Source of the DNA: Mycobacterium sp. 852014-52450_SCH5900713
GTDB taxonomy: Bacteria > Actinomycetota > Actinomycetes > Mycobacteriales > Mycobacteriaceae
Assembly (NCBI RefSeq): GCF_001667075.1
Contig: NZ_LZIL01000006.1
Coordinates: 42,100-106,099 of the forward strand
Reading direction: 5' to 3'
DNA: 64,000 nt
Shown: positions 37,179 to 47,402 of the stretch, one piece after another
Numbering within the stretch: position 1 is the stretch's first letter
Layout of the letters: every line of letters begins with the position of its first letter
The notes under the pieces: generated by a model
Seen by the model: only the letters and a program-made list of their open reading frames with translations
Told to the model about the DNA's origin: nothing
The model's database searches: none
Made by a program: the position numbers and the translations under genes

Positions 37179-37238
37179 TTAGCAGCGCGACACGATTCGA
37201 CACATCGGCCGATCCGAAGGAGTTGGATATGTGCACAT
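37179..37238 (-). CDS. 19-codon cysteine-containing leader ORF before metY
   Basis: MCTYPTPSDRPMCRIVSRC, then TAA, 52 bases before the metY start. The ATG has a strong ribosome site (GAGGGGAAG, eight bases upstream), much better than that of metY. Three of 19 residues are Cys, and the ORF lies just after the SAM-IV aptamer. Cys-rich leader peptides are known to attenuate sulfur genes in mycobacteria. Translation and a regulatory role here are inferred, not shown. Confidence 0.45.
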   Translation of the reverse strand: MCTYPTPSDRPMCRIVSRC

Positions 37239-37246
37239 CACGTCTT

Positions 37247-37279
37247 CCCCTCTAGTCAGGGGTCCGTTATGGCGGACCC
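37247..37279 (-). promoter_or_regulatory. candidate SAM-IV expression platform (two exclusive hairpins)
   Basis: Hairpin A (37260-37279) is GGGTCCG-loop-CGGACCC, seven perfect pairs, using the last bases of the aptamer. Hairpin B (37247-37262) is CCCCT-gactag-AGGGG and hides the AGGGG ribosome site of the leader ORF. The two share bases 37260-37262, so only one can form. SAM binding would be expected to hold the aptamer 3' end, block A and favour B. Confidence 0.5.
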
Positions 37280-37391
37280 GCGCTTGCCGCGCAGCCTGTG
37301 GCTACTAGACCTGGTCATCACCCGGGGCACCCCACCGCGGTTGGAGGGTTGCCGGCCAGCAAGCCGGGGCTTGATGCTGGCACTCATGACC
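37275..37391 (-). ncRNA. SAM-IV riboswitch aptamer
   Basis: On the minus strand the leader starts GGTCATGAGTGCCAGC and contains CAAGCCCCGGCTTGCTGG and CCGGCAACCCTCCAACCGCG. It then reads GGTGGGGTGCCCCGGGTGATGACC and ends GCGGCAAGCGCGGGTC. This follows, nearly base for base, the actinobacterial SAM-IV aptamer sequence I know, including the closing P1 pairing GGTCAT with ATGACC. It lies about 150 bases upstream of metY and should turn the metY-metXA-methyltransferase operon down when S-adenosylmethionine is abundant. Confidence 0.93.
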
Positions 37392-37538
37392 AATACGAAG
37401 ATTAGCTTACTGTGCCGACTTCGTGCCAATGGCGGGTCGACACCTGGCCAAACGCCCTTGATAACGTGGCGGGAAGAACGCTGAGCCCCCCAGAGATCTG
37501 ACCGATATTCGAAGATTTGCCACGCCGGGAGAGGGACC

Positions 37539-39776
37539 GTGAGCGCCGAACAGCCGACCGTCATCTACACACTGACCGACGAGGCGCCGTTGCTGGCGAC
37601 CTACGCGTTCCTCCCGATCGTGCGCGCCTTCGCCGAGCCGGCGGGCATCCAGATCAAGACCAGCGACATCTCCGTCGCCGCCCGGATCCTTGCCGAGTTC
37701 GGAGAAGACCTGACCGAAGAGCAGCGGGTTCCGGACAACCTGGGCGAGCTGGGCAAGCTGACCAAGCTCGCCGACACCAACATCATCAAGCTGCCGAACA
37801 TCAGCGCCTCGGTGCCCCAGCTGATCGCCGCCGTCAAGGAGCTGCAGGGCAAAGGCTTCAAGATTCCGGACTTCCCGCAGAGTCCGAAGACCGACGAGGA
37901 GAGGGAAATCCGCGCCCGCTACGGCAAATGCCTGGGCAGCGCGGTCAACCCGGTTCTGCGAGAAGGCAACTCGGACCGGCGCGCGCCAAAGGCTGTCAAG
38001 GAGTACGCGCGCAAGCACCCGCACAGCATGGGGGAGTGGTCGCCTGCCTCGCGCACCCACGTCGCGACCATGCGCAAGGGCGACTTCTACCACGGCGAGA
38101 AGTCGATGACGCTGGACCGCGCGCGCAACGTGAAGATGGTGCTTCAGACCAAGGGCGGCAAGACCCTCGAGCTCAAGCCGAAGGTCGAGCTGCGCGAGGG
38201 CGACGTCATCGACAGCATGTTCATGAGCAAGAAGGCCCTGGTCGAGTTCTACGAAGAGCAGATGGAGGACGCCTACGAGACCGGCGTGATGTTCTCGCTG
38301 CACGTCAAGGCGACCATGATGAAGGTGTCGCATCCCATCGTCTTCGGCCACGCCGTCAAGGTCTTCTATAAGGACGCCTTCGCCAAGCACCAGGAGCTGT
38401 TCGACGAGCTCGGCGTCGACGTCAACAACGGACTGGTCGACCTCTACAACAAGATCGAGTCGCTGCCCGCCTCGCTGCACGAGGAGATCATCCGCGACCT
38501 GCACGCCTGCCACGAACACCGCCCCGAGCTGGCCATGGTCGATTCGGCCAAGGGCATCACCAACTTTCATTCGCCCAGCGACGTGATCGTGGACGCGTCG
38601 ATGCCGGCGATGATCCGCGCGGGCGGCAAGATGTGGGGCGCCGACGGTCGGCAGAAGGACACCAAGGCCGTCAACCCCGAGTCGACCTTTTCGCGGATCT
38701 ACCAGGAGATCATCAACTTCTGCAAAACCCACGGGCAGTTCGACCCGACGACGATGGGCACCGTGCCCAACGTCGGCCTGATGGCGCAGCAGGCCGAGGA
38801 GTATGGCTCGCACGACAAGACGTTCGAAATCCCCGAGGACGGTGTCGCCGACATCGTCGACCTCGACACCGGGGAAGTCCTGCTCACCCAGAACGTGGAA
38901 GAGGGCGACATCTGGCGGATGCCCATCGTCACCGACGAGGCGATCCGCGACTGGGTCAAGCTGGCCGTCACCCGGGCGCGGAACTCGGGCATGACGGTGG
39001 TGTTCTGGCTGGACACCGAACGGCCGCACGAGGTCGAGCTGCGCAAGAAGGTCAAGGCCTACCTGAAGGAACACGACACCGAGGGCCTGGACATCAACAT
39101 CATGCCGCAGGTGTGGGCCATGCGGTACACGCTGGAGCGCGCGATGCGCGGCCAGGACACCATCGCCGCGACCGGAAACATCCTGCGCGACTACCTCACC
39201 GACCTGTTCCCGATCCTCGAGCTGGGCACCAGCGCCAAGATGCTGTCTATCGTGCCACTGATGTCCGGCGGCGGGATGTACGAAACCGGGGCGGGCGGTT
39301 CGGCGCCCAAGCACGTGCACCAGCTCCTCGAGGAGAACCATCTGCGCTGGGATTCCCTCGGTGAATTCCTCGCGCTCGGAGCGTGTTTCGAAGACATCGG
39401 GATCAAGACCGACAACGAGCGCGCCAAGATACTGGGCAAGACGCTGGACGCGGCGATCGGCAAGCTGCTGGAGAACAACAAGAGTCCGTCGCGCAAGGCC
39501 GGCGAACTCGACAACCGTGGCAGCCAGTTCTATTTGGCGCTGTACTGGGCAGCCGAACTCGCGCAATCCGACGACGAAGAGCTGCGCGAGCATTTCGCCG
39601 CGCTGGCCAAGTCGTTGGGCGACAACGAGGACACCATCGTGGCCGAGCTCGCCGAGGCGCAGGGCGAGTCGGTCGACATCGGTGGCTATTACTACCCGGA
39701 CAGCGAGAAGACGACTGCGGTGATGCGGCCGAGCAAGACGTTCAATGAGGCGCTAGCCGCTTCGCAAGGCTCGTAA
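37539..39776 (+). CDS. icd2: monomeric NADP-dependent isocitrate dehydrogenase
   Basis: A 745-residue monomeric-type isocitrate dehydrogenase, converting isocitrate to 2-oxoglutarate with NADP in the TCA cycle. The opening [23 protein letters not shown] and the segments [29 protein letters not shown]-like [12 protein letters not shown] and [22 protein letters not shown] are family hallmarks. About 740 residues is the normal length. The GTG start has GGGAGAGGGACC upstream. In M. tuberculosis the orthologue is Rv0066c, far from icd1 (from memory). Here the unrelated icd1 follows 35 bases downstream. It is divergent from the SAM-IV/metY leader. Confidence 0.96.
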   Translation: MSAEQPTVIYTLTDEAPLLATYAFLPIVRAFAEPAGIQIKTSDISVAARILAEFGEDLTEEQRVPDNLGELGKLTKLADTNIIKLPNISASVPQLIAAVKELQGKGFKIPDFPQSPKTDEEREIRARYGKCLGSAVNPVLREGNSDRRAPKAVKEYARKHPHSMGEWSPASRTHVATMRKGDFYHGEKSMTLDRARNVKMVLQTKGGKTLELKPKVELREGDVIDSMFMSKKALVEFYEEQMEDAYETGVMFSLHVKATMMKVSHPIVFGHAVKVFYKDAFAKHQELFDELGVDVNNGLVDLYNKIESLPASLHEEIIRDLHACHEHRPELAMVDSAKGITNFHSPSDVIVDASMPAMIRAGGKMWGADGRQKDTKAVNPESTFSRIYQEIINFCKTHGQFDPTTMGTVPNVGLMAQQAEEYGSHDKTFEIPEDGVADIVDLDTGEVLLTQNVEEGDIWRMPIVTDEAIRDWVKLAVTRARNSGMTVVFWLDTERPHEVELRKKVKAYLKEHDTEGLDINIMPQVWAMRYTLERAMRGQDTIAATGNILRDYLTDLFPILELGTSAKMLSIVPLMSGGGMYETGAGGSAPKHVHQLLEENHLRWDSLGEFLALGACFEDIGIKTDNERAKILGKTLDAAIGKLLENNKSPSRKAGELDNRGSQFYLALYWAAELAQSDDEELREHFAALAKSLGDNEDTIVAELAEAQGESVDIGGYYYPDSEKTTAVMRPSKTFNEALAASQGS

Positions 39777-39811
39777 GGTCAAGGGGCCGCCAAGAGAAAG
39801 TCGGGCTCGAT

Positions 39812-41041
39812 ATGTCAGGCGAACACAAGATCAAAGTCAAGGGGCCCATAGTCGAGCTCGACGGTGACGAGATGACCCGCGTCATCTGGAAGTTCATCAA
39901 GGACATGCTGATCCTGCCGCATCTCGACATCCACCTGGACTACTACGACCTCGGCATCGAAAACCGCGACCGCACCAACGACCAGGTGACGATCGACGCC
40001 GCGTACGCCATCAAGAAGCACGGGGTGGGCGTCAAGTGCGCCACCATCACACCCGACGAGGCCCGCGTCTCCGAATTCAACCTGAAGAAGATGTGGCTGT
40101 CGCCTAACGGCACGATCCGGAACATCCTGGGCGGCACCATCTTCCGCGAGCCGATCGTGATCTCCAACGTGCCGCGCCTGGTGCCGGGCTGGACCAAGCC
40201 GATCGTCATCGGCCGGCACGCCTTCGGTGACCAGTACCGGGCGACGAACTTCAAGGTCGACAAGCCGGGCACCGTCTCGATCACGTTCACACCGTCGGAC
40301 GGCAGCAAGCCGATGGTGCACGAAGTGGTCTCCATCCCCGACGACGGCGGTGTCGTGATGGGGATGTACAACTTCAAGGAATCCGTCCGGGATTTCGCGC
40401 GCGCCTCGCTGGCCTACGGCCTGAACGCCAAGTGGCCGGTGTACCTGTCCACCAAGAACACCATCCTCAAGGCCTACGACGGCATGTTCAAGGACGAGTT
40501 CCAGCGCATCTACGACGAGGAGTTCAAGGACAAGTTCGAGGCCGAGGGGCTGACCTACGAGCACCGGCTGATCGACGACATGGTGGCCGCCTGCCTCAAG
40601 TGGGAGGGCGGCTACGTGTGGGCCTGCAAGAACTACGACGGCGACGTCCAGTCCGACCTGGTCGCGCAGGGCTACGGATCGTTGGGTCTGATGACGTCGG
40701 TGCTGATGACCGCCGACGGCAAGACGGTCGAGGCCGAGGCCGCGCACGGCACCGTCACCCGGCACTTCCGGCAGTATCAGGCCGGCAAGCCGACGTCGAC
40801 GAACCCGATCGCCTCGATCTTCGCCTGGACGCGTGGGCTGCAGCACCGCGGCAAGCTCGACGACACCCCGGAGGTGATCGAGTTCGCCCAGACGCTGGAA
40901 AACGTGGTGGTCGAGACGGTGGAGAGCGGCAAGATGACCAAGGACCTGGCCATCCTCATCGGCCCCGACCAGGAATGGCAGCAGAGCGAGGAGTTCCTCA
41001 ACTCGATCGCCGAGAACCTGGAAAAAACGCTGGCTAACTAG
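39812..41041 (+). CDS. icd1: dimeric NADP-dependent isocitrate dehydrogenase
   Basis: A 409-residue homodimeric isocitrate dehydrogenase of the eukaryote-like class, doing the same reaction as icd2 with an unrelated fold. [37 protein letters not shown] and [14 protein letters not shown] are diagnostic. The metal/isocitrate region is [34 protein letters not shown] (two joined stretches). [10 protein letters not shown] and [13 protein letters not shown] follow. It matches Rv3339c. It is probably cotranscribed with icd2. The end overlaps the convergent hydrolase by eight bases. Confidence 0.96.
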   Translation: MSGEHKIKVKGPIVELDGDEMTRVIWKFIKDMLILPHLDIHLDYYDLGIENRDRTNDQVTIDAAYAIKKHGVGVKCATITPDEARVSEFNLKKMWLSPNGTIRNILGGTIFREPIVISNVPRLVPGWTKPIVIGRHAFGDQYRATNFKVDKPGTVSITFTPSDGSKPMVHEVVSIPDDGGVVMGMYNFKESVRDFARASLAYGLNAKWPVYLSTKNTILKAYDGMFKDEFQRIYDEEFKDKFEAEGLTYEHRLIDDMVAACLKWEGGYVWACKNYDGDVQSDLVAQGYGSLGLMTSVLMTADGKTVEAEAAHGTVTRHFRQYQAGKPTSTNPIASIFAWTRGLQHRGKLDDTPEVIEFAQTLENVVVETVESGKMTKDLAILIGPDQEWQQSEEFLNSIAENLEKTLAN

Positions 41042-41903
41042 CCGACGGGTTGGCGCCCCGGCTGGCGGTGGTGCACTCGTCGAGGAACTCGGTGATCAGT
41101 TCGGCCACGCGCTCGGGCGCCTCGAACATCGGGATGTGCCCCACGCCGTCGAGCTCGGTGACCTGGTGGTCGTCGGGCAAATGGGTGGTGAAATGCCGGC
41201 TGAACCTGGGTGCGGGCACAATCCGGTCCTTCTCGCAGATCACCAGGTGCGCCGGGACGGCGTTTTCCGCCAGCTCCTGCAGCCCGTGCAGCAGCAGCGA
41301 CTTGACCAGCAGCTGGAAGTAGGCCGGGCAGTGGGCGACGTCGTCGATGCAGCCGAGCAGTTGAGAGTCGCTGACCCCCTCCGGCGTTGCGCTGATCGCG
41401 TACGTGGCCAGCCGGTGGCTGAACGGCAGTCGCATTACTTTCGGGCCGAACAGCCAGGCCAGCACCAGCAGCGGAATGCCCAGGATGAACTTGGCGATCA
41501 CCTCGAACTTAGCCGGGCTCCAGCGCGTCCACCCGCCGGCCGGGGCGATGCCCATCACGCTGCGCGCCCGCCCGCGCCGCTCGAGTTCGAACGCGACCCA
41601 GCCGCCCAGCGAGTTGCCGACGATGTGGGCGGTATCCCAGCCCAGCTCGTCCATCTGGTGCTCCACGTGGTCGGCCAGCACCGCCGAGGACAGGAACCAG
41701 GTCCCCGCGGGCGGCCCGCCGTTGTGGCCGGCCATCGTGGGGGCGAAGACCTCATACCGCCCGGTGTCGGCCAACCGCCGGGCGACGTCCTCCCAGACCG
41801 CCTGGGACAGCAGGAACGGGTGCAGCAACAGAACCGGCTCTCCCGAACCGAGGTGGATCGGTGGCCGCGTCCCCGTGTTGCTGTTCGTCCTCTTGCTCCC
41901 CAT
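41034..41903 (-). CDS. alpha/beta hydrolase
   Basis: A 289-residue alpha/beta-hydrolase. [20 protein letters not shown] is the oxyanion strand region, [16 protein letters not shown] the nucleophile elbow (Ser), CEKDRIVP the acid loop and [18 protein letters not shown] the catalytic His. The lid holds the hydrophobic segment [15 protein letters not shown], possibly for lipid substrates or membrane contact. The substrate is unknown. The ATG at 41903 is chosen; the frame is open far upstream but enters trpS antisense. By position it corresponds to the hydrolase near Rv3338 (from memory, uncertain). It is divergent from trpS. Confidence 0.85.
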   Translation of the reverse strand: MGSKRTNSNTGTRPPIHLGSGEPVLLLHPFLLSQAVWEDVARRLADTGRYEVFAPTMAGHNGGPPAGTWFLSSAVLADHVEHQMDELGWDTAHIVGNSLGGWVAFELERRGRARSVMGIAPAGGWTRWSPAKFEVIAKFILGIPLLVLAWLFGPKVMRLPFSHRLATYAISATPEGVSDSQLLGCIDDVAHCPAYFQLLVKSLLLHGLQELAENAVPAHLVICEKDRIVPAPRFSRHFTTHLPDDHQVTELDGVGHIPMFEAPERVAELITEFLDECTTASRGANPSAS

Positions 41904-41980
41904 ACCGCCGACATTAAAGGCGGTACCGCCGGTACCGCAAGCGAGCGGAGCTCCGCGAGGTCGGGGCACCGCCCGGCTCG

Positions 41981-42040
41981 CGAGCGTGAAGCTGTCCGCA
42001 CACTCGGCGGCGAGTGTGAAGCTAGCCGCACACTCGGCGG
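41981..42040. repeat. two tandem 30-bp palindromic repeats before trpS
   Basis: Units at 41981-42010 and 42011-42040 agree at 27 of 30 bases. Each has inverted arms (CGAGTGTG with CGCACACTCG in unit 2) around AAGCTAGC, so each can fold as a hairpin. They lie 44 bases before the trpS ATG. They may be a dispersed small element or a transcription-level signal. Confidence 0.7.
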
Positions 42041-42068
42041 TGGCGGGTCCCCGGAAAGGCCCGCGTGA

Positions 42069-43103
<1,035 letters not shown>

Positions 43104-43110
43104 GTTCACC

Positions 43111-44139
43111 ATGAGCGAGCCGGCCAAGGCGGGTGCCCTCGACCGGCTGCGGGCCCGGTACGGCTGGCTCGACCACGTCCTGCGTGCCTACCAGCGCTTC
43201 GACGACCGCAACGGCGGGTTCTTCGCGGCCGGCCTCACCTATTACACGATCTTCGCGCTATTCCCTTTGTTGATGGTCGGTTTCGCGGCCTTCGGGTTCA
43301 TCCTGGCCAGGCGGCCCGAACTGCTGAAAACGATCGACGACCACATCCGGTCCCAGGTGACCGGCGCCCTGGGCGATCAGCTGCTCGACTTGATGAACTC
43401 GGCGATCAATGCGCGGGCGTCGGTGGGTGTCATCGGCCTGGCCACCGCGGTGTGGGCGGGTCTGGGCTGGATATCGCATCTGCGCCAGGCGTTGACGGAG
43501 ATGTGGTGGGACGAGCGCATCGAGTCGCCGGGCTTCGTGCGCAACAAGCTTTCCGATCTGTTGGCCATGCTGGGAACATTCGCGGTGATCGTGGCCACCG
43601 TCGGGCTGACCACCGTGGGCCATGACGCGCCCCTTGCTGCACTGTTGAAATGGCTTGGGGTGCCGCAGCTTTCGGTGTTGGATTGGCTGTTTTGGCTGTT
43701 GTCGATCGTGATCTCCACGGCCATCTCGTGGATGCTGTTCACCTGGATGATCGCCCGGCTGCCGCGCGAGAAGGTCAGCCTGGCCGACTCGGCGCGCGGC
43801 GCGCTGATGGCGGCCGTCGGGTTCGAAGCGTTCAAGCAGGTGGGTTCCATCTATCTGCGGGTGGTATTGCGCAGCCCCGCGGGCGCCACGTTCGGCCCGG
43901 TGCTGGGTCTGATGGTGTTCGCATATATCACCTCGTATCTCGTGCTCTTCTGCACGGCGTGGGCGGCGACGGCATCCGATCACCCGCGCACCCGCCACGT
44001 CGCACCGCCCGCCCCGGCGATCATCGCCCCGCGCGTGCAACCCGATGAGGGGATCAGCACGCGGCAGACGCTGACCGCGATGGCGATGGGAGCCGTTGGG
44101 GCGCTGGCCCTCTCCCGCGTCACCCGGCGGCTGCGCTAG
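43111..44139 (+). CDS. YihY/virulence factor BrkB family membrane protein
   Basis: A 342-residue integral membrane protein of the YihY/BrkB (formerly RNase BN-like) family, with about six helices. GGFFAAGLTYYTIFALFPLLMV is the family signature. RLPREKVSLADSARGALMAAVGFEAFK and the helix FGPVLGLMVFAYITSYLVLFCTAWAA follow. A polar tail of about 60 residues ends in a short hydrophobic stretch. The orthologue is Rv3335c (from memory). Family members have been proposed as transporters of phospholipid or anion type, but function here is unknown. It is likely cotranscribed with trpS, and its end overlaps the convergent broken gene by four bases. Confidence 0.88.
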   Translation: MSEPAKAGALDRLRARYGWLDHVLRAYQRFDDRNGGFFAAGLTYYTIFALFPLLMVGFAAFGFILARRPELLKTIDDHIRSQVTGALGDQLLDLMNSAINARASVGVIGLATAVWAGLGWISHLRQALTEMWWDERIESPGFVRNKLSDLLAMLGTFAVIVATVGLTTVGHDAPLAALLKWLGVPQLSVLDWLFWLLSIVISTAISWMLFTWMIARLPREKVSLADSARGALMAAVGFEAFKQVGSIYLRVVLRSPAGATFGPVLGLMVFAYITSYLVLFCTAWAATASDHPRTRHVAPPAPAIIAPRVQPDEGISTRQTLTAMAMGAVGALALSRVTRRLR

Positions 44140-44509
44140 CCGCCCAGGGCCGTGCGCATCCGTTCGGCGAACACCGTCGCCGCCCTCAGCGGGCGGACCA
44201 TCACGGTGATCTCGTCGATGAGGCCGTCCGCGCGCGTGTGCACGAAGTCGCAGCCCTGGATTCCAGGTCCGCAACGGCGGCCCTGAACATGAGCGCGTGA
44301 TCGCCGGTGCCCACACCGGAGAGCTCCTTTTCGAAGCGAAAGCCCGTCAGCACGTGGGCGACAGCGGAGACGATGGTTGCGATCACGTCCGGCCCCCGAT
44401 AGGGCCGGTGCGCGATGGGGCTGTGCAGCACCGCGTCGGGCGCGAATAGGCTTCCGATGCGGTTGAATTCGCCGGCTTCCACGGCGCGACGGAACGGGTG
44501 GCCGCTCAC
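44136..44509 (-). pseudogene. SnoaL/NTF2-like protein gene with a frameshift
   Basis: The first part (GTG 44509) reads MSGHPFRRAVEAGEFNRIGS and LFAPDAVLHSPIAHRPYRG up to AAVADLE. The end lies in another frame: IQGCDFVHTRADGLIDEITV to RTALGG. Adding one base in GACCTGGAATCC (near 44260) would join them into a normal protein of about 124 residues with the SnoaL-like pattern. A lost A in a short A-run is the simplest cause. It is the last gene of the dacB1 operon, its start overlapping doxX (GTGA). It may be a true pseudogene or a sequencing error. Confidence 0.75.
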
Positions 44510-44877
44510 AGGCCGAGCGCCCTGCCGACGGCCACCGTGACGGCGGCGGCGAAGATCGTGACGGTCGCGGCGACGTTGCGTGGTTCGCGAAGGTATGCGT
44601 GCGAGCCGATGGCGCCCACCATGACGATCGCGAACCCGAAAGCCGCCAGCGGGGTGAGGAACGCCGCGATACCGACCAGCCGGGGCAACACAATGCCGAT
44701 GGCGCCCAGCAGTTCACAGAACGCGGTGACACGGATCACCGGTAAGGGGAACGGCGTGACGCCCGTTTGTCCGCTGGCGATCAGCCGATCTTTCGGTTGA
44801 CTGATCTTGGCCAGGCCCGACGCGGCAAAGAGCGCGGCGAGCGCCACCTGCAACGTCCATAGCAACAAATTCATCAT
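44506..44877 (-). CDS. DoxX-like membrane protein
   Basis: A protein of about 123 residues with four predicted helices. The N-terminal LLLWTLQVALAALFAASGLAK, the following KISQPKDRL and the CELLGAIGIVLPRL segment fit the DoxX-like family of small membrane proteins, often linked to redox or thiol stress functions. The frame runs to 44937, but GGGAGG just before two adjacent ATGs (44877, 44874) fixes the start there. It follows nagA by 63 bases on the same strand and overlaps the broken SnoaL-like gene. No specific role can be given. Confidence 0.82.
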   Translation of the reverse strand: MMNLLLWTLQVALAALFAASGLAKISQPKDRLIASGQTGVTPFPLPVIRVTAFCELLGAIGIVLPRLVGIAAFLTPLAAFGFAIVMVGAIGSHAYLREPRNVAATVTIFAAAVTVAVGRALGL

Positions 44878-44940
44878 GACCTCCCACGTCGATGGCTGTT
44901 CACCTCTATGACGCGGCAGGGCCGCATGACGTGACACCGA

Positions 44941-46062
44941 TTAGGCAGTCACCCGCCAGTCGCCCCGAATCATGACCGCGCTGACCCGCAGATCGCGGTC
45001 CAGCACAACGAGATCGGCGTCGTAGCCGGCGCGCAGGCTGCCCACCCGCTCGAGGCCGAGCGCCCCCGCCGGCGTCGCCGAAGTCGTCTGCGCCGCGACG
45101 GCCAGTCCCGCATCGGCATGCACGGCGCGGAACAGCCGGTCCATGGTGGCGGTGCTGCCCGCGATCGTCGACGTCCCGCGCACCCGCGCCACACCGGACA
45201 CCACGTCGACGGCCACCGCGCCGAGGCGGAACGCCCCGTCGTCGCGGCCGGCCGCGGCGATGGCGTCGGTGACGACAGCGACCCGTTCGGGCCCCGCCGC
45301 CCCGATCACCGCGCGCACGACGGCCGGATGCACGTGCACGCCGTCGGCGATCAGTTCGACCGTGACTCCCGGGTTGCGCAGCAGGGCGAGTACCGGCCCC
45401 GGCTCGCGATGGTGCAGCGGCGGCATCGCGTTGCACAGGTGGGTGCCCACCGTGGCACCCAGCGCGATGGCGTGTTCGGTCTGCTCGTAGGTGGCGTCCG
45501 TATGCCCAACCGCCACAATCACTCCGGCGCCGAGAAAGCGCCGGATCGCCTCGTCGGCCCCCGGCAACTCGGGCGCCAGGGTGACCATCCGGATCGCGCC
45601 GCCGCCCGCGTCGAGCACGGCGTCGATCTCGGCCGGGTCCGGGTCGCGCAGCTGGGCCGGGTCGTGCGCCCCACAGCGGGCCCGGGAGAGCCACGGCCCC
45701 TCGAGGTGGATGCCCGCGACCGTGCCGTGCCGGGCGGCTTCGGCCAGCGCACGCACGCCGGCGAGCAACTCCGCGGGCGAGGCGGTCACCAGGCTGGCGA
45801 GCGTCGTCGTGGTGCCGTGCCGCAGATGGAATTCCGCCGCCCCGGTGATACCGTCGCGCTCGGTGTAGGAGGCGCCGCCGCCGCCGTGCACGTGCATGTC
45901 GATGAACCCGGGCACCACGGTGGCGTCGGGGAAGTGCGCGTCGGCCGGGCTGGGCGGGACGCCCGCGCCGCAGGCCACGATTCGCCCGCCGTCCGTCTGC
46001 AGCCAGCCCGGCCGGCGGACCTGCCCGTCGAGCACCATGGTGCCCGCGGCGATCACTACCAT
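44941..46062 (-). CDS. nagA: N-acetylglucosamine-6-phosphate deacetylase
   Basis: A 373-residue amidohydrolase that removes acetate from GlcNAc-6-P, giving GlcN-6-P for cell-wall synthesis or glycolysis. Metal and substrate ligands are visible in order: PGFIDMHVHGGGG, IHLEGPWLS (Glu), VGHTDATYEQ, GTHLCNAMPPLHHREPG and VTDAIAAAG (catalytic Asp). The orthologue is Rv3332. Its ATG lies seven bases inside the end of sugI, so the two are coupled. Together with sugI and dacB1 it suggests uptake and recycling of amino sugars from peptidoglycan or host. The longer frame upstream lies inside sugI. Confidence 0.93.
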   Translation of the reverse strand: MVVIAAGTMVLDGQVRRPGWLQTDGGRIVACGAGVPPSPADAHFPDATVVPGFIDMHVHGGGGASYTERDGITGAAEFHLRHGTTTTLASLVTASPAELLAGVRALAEAARHGTVAGIHLEGPWLSRARCGAHDPAQLRDPDPAEIDAVLDAGGGAIRMVTLAPELPGADEAIRRFLGAGVIVAVGHTDATYEQTEHAIALGATVGTHLCNAMPPLHHREPGPVLALLRNPGVTVELIADGVHVHPAVVRAVIGAAGPERVAVVTDAIAAAGRDDGAFRLGAVAVDVVSGVARVRGTSTIAGSTATMDRLFRAVHADAGLAVAAQTTSATPAGALGLERVGSLRAGYDADLVVLDRDLRVSAVMIRGDWRVTA

Positions 46063-47402
46063 CGGCCGCCGTTCTCCCAGAAGTGCCGGACTTCCTCCAG
46101 CTGGCGGCCCTTGGTCTCGGGCGCAAACCGGTAGACGACGACGAACGCGACCACCGCCAGGCCGGCGAACACCGCGAAAGTGCCTGCGCCACCGAGGGAA
46201 TGCAGCATGGTGAGGAAGACGGCGGCGATGATCGCGTTGGCCACCAGGTTGGAGGTGAGCATCGTGCTCGACCCGATGGACCGCAACCGGGACGGGAAGC
46301 TCTCGCTGGCGTACACCCAGCCCAGGGAGCCGAACCCCATGGTGTAGCCGATGATGAACAGCAGTATGCCGGCGAACCCGAGTGCCGCGCCGCCGATGCC
46401 CCGCCCGAACACGCCCATCAGCACGACGTCGGCGGCGATCATCATGGCGATGCCGGACAACAGGATTGGGCGCCGGCCCACCCTGTCGACGAGCAGCAGC
46501 GACGCCCCCACCGCGGCCAACCCGGCGACCTGGACCACGGCCGGCAGCGCCAGCAGCGCGAAGTTGCCGGTGAAGCCCATCGCCTGGAATATCCGTGGGC
46601 TGTAATAGATGATCGCGTTGATACCGGTGATCTGGATCAGGAAACCGAGCGTGACCACGAAGGCGGTGGCCCGCGAATACGGCGGGCGCAGCATCTCGGA
46701 CCAGCCGCCGCTCCCTTCGCTCAGCGCGCGGCCGATCTCGGCGAGCTCCTCGTCGACCCGGGCGTCGGGTTCCACGCGCAGCAACGCCGCGCGGGCCTCG
46801 TCGGGCCGGCCCTTCAGCACGTACCACCGGGCCGTGTCGGGCGCGCGAATGAGCAACGGCAGCAACAACATTGCCGGCACCGTGGCCAGCCCCAGCATCC
46901 AGCGCCAGCTGTGGGTCCCGGCCAGCAGATATCCGGTCAGGTAGCCGATGATGAGCCCGCTGACGATGGCCAGCTGATAGGCGGTCAGCAGCGACCCGCG
47001 CACCGCCGTCGGGGCCGATTCCGCGACGTAGACCGGCACGACCACCACCGCCACGCCGAGGGTCAGGCCCAGCAGGACCCGCGCCGCCAACAGCATCGGC
47101 AGCGAGACCGAGAGCGCACCGAGCAGCGCGAACGCCGCGTAGGCGACCAGCAGCAGCACCACCGATTTCTTGCGCCCGATCGCGTTGGCCAGCACACCCG
47201 CCCCGAGCGCCCCGGCGATCTGGCCGATCACCACCATGGTCGTCAGCAGCTCCTGTTGCCGGGTGGACAGGCCGAAGTCCTCGGTGACGTACAGCTGCGC
47301 GCCGGCGATGATGGACAGGTCGTAGCCGTAGATGATGCCGATGCTGGCGGCGGTCAGCCCGACCAGCAATCCCCGCGGCGATCGGGTGGGCCGCGATCTC
47401 AC
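46056..47402 (-). CDS. sugI: sugar porter, major facilitator superfamily
   Basis: A 448-residue MFS sugar porter with 12 helices. Signatures are [10 protein letters not shown] (helix 1), GRKKSVVL (loop 2-3), [36 protein letters not shown] (helix 7, sugar contact), [10 protein letters not shown] and the C-terminal [11 protein letters not shown]. It corresponds to SugI (Rv3331). The substrate is not proven; its place between dacB1 and nagA points to an amino sugar or other cell-wall sugar, which is inference. The GTG start overlaps the dacB1 stop (GTGA). Confidence 0.93.
   Translation of the reverse strand: MRSRPTRSPRGLLVGLTAASIGIIYGYDLSIIAGAQLYVTEDFGLSTRQQELLTTMVVIGQIAGALGAGVLANAIGRKKSVVLLLVAYAAFALLGALSVSLPMLLAARVLLGLTLGVAVVVVPVYVAESAPTAVRGSLLTAYQLAIVSGLIIGYLTGYLLAGTHSWRWMLGLATVPAMLLLPLLIRAPDTARWYVLKGRPDEARAALLRVEPDARVDEELAEIGRALSEGSGGWSEMLRPPYSRATAFVVTLGFLIQITGINAIIYYSPRIFQAMGFTGNFALLALPAVVQVAGLAAVGASLLLVDRVGRRPILLSGIAMMIAADVVLMGVFGRGIGGAALGFAGILLFIIGYTMGFGSLGWVYASESFPSRLRSIGSSTMLTSNLVANAIIAAVFLTMLHSLGGAGTFAVFAGLAVVAFVVVYRFAPETKGRQLEEVRHFWENGGRW

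Noticed and set aside
37407..39593. 728-codon ORF antisense to icd2
   Set aside because: Composition is typical of a mirrored reading frame of icd2 (Val/Leu/Gly/His-rich) and it has no recognisable domain.
41981..42040. CRISPR array
   Set aside because: Only two units, directly adjacent with no spacer between them, so they are a tandem repeat.
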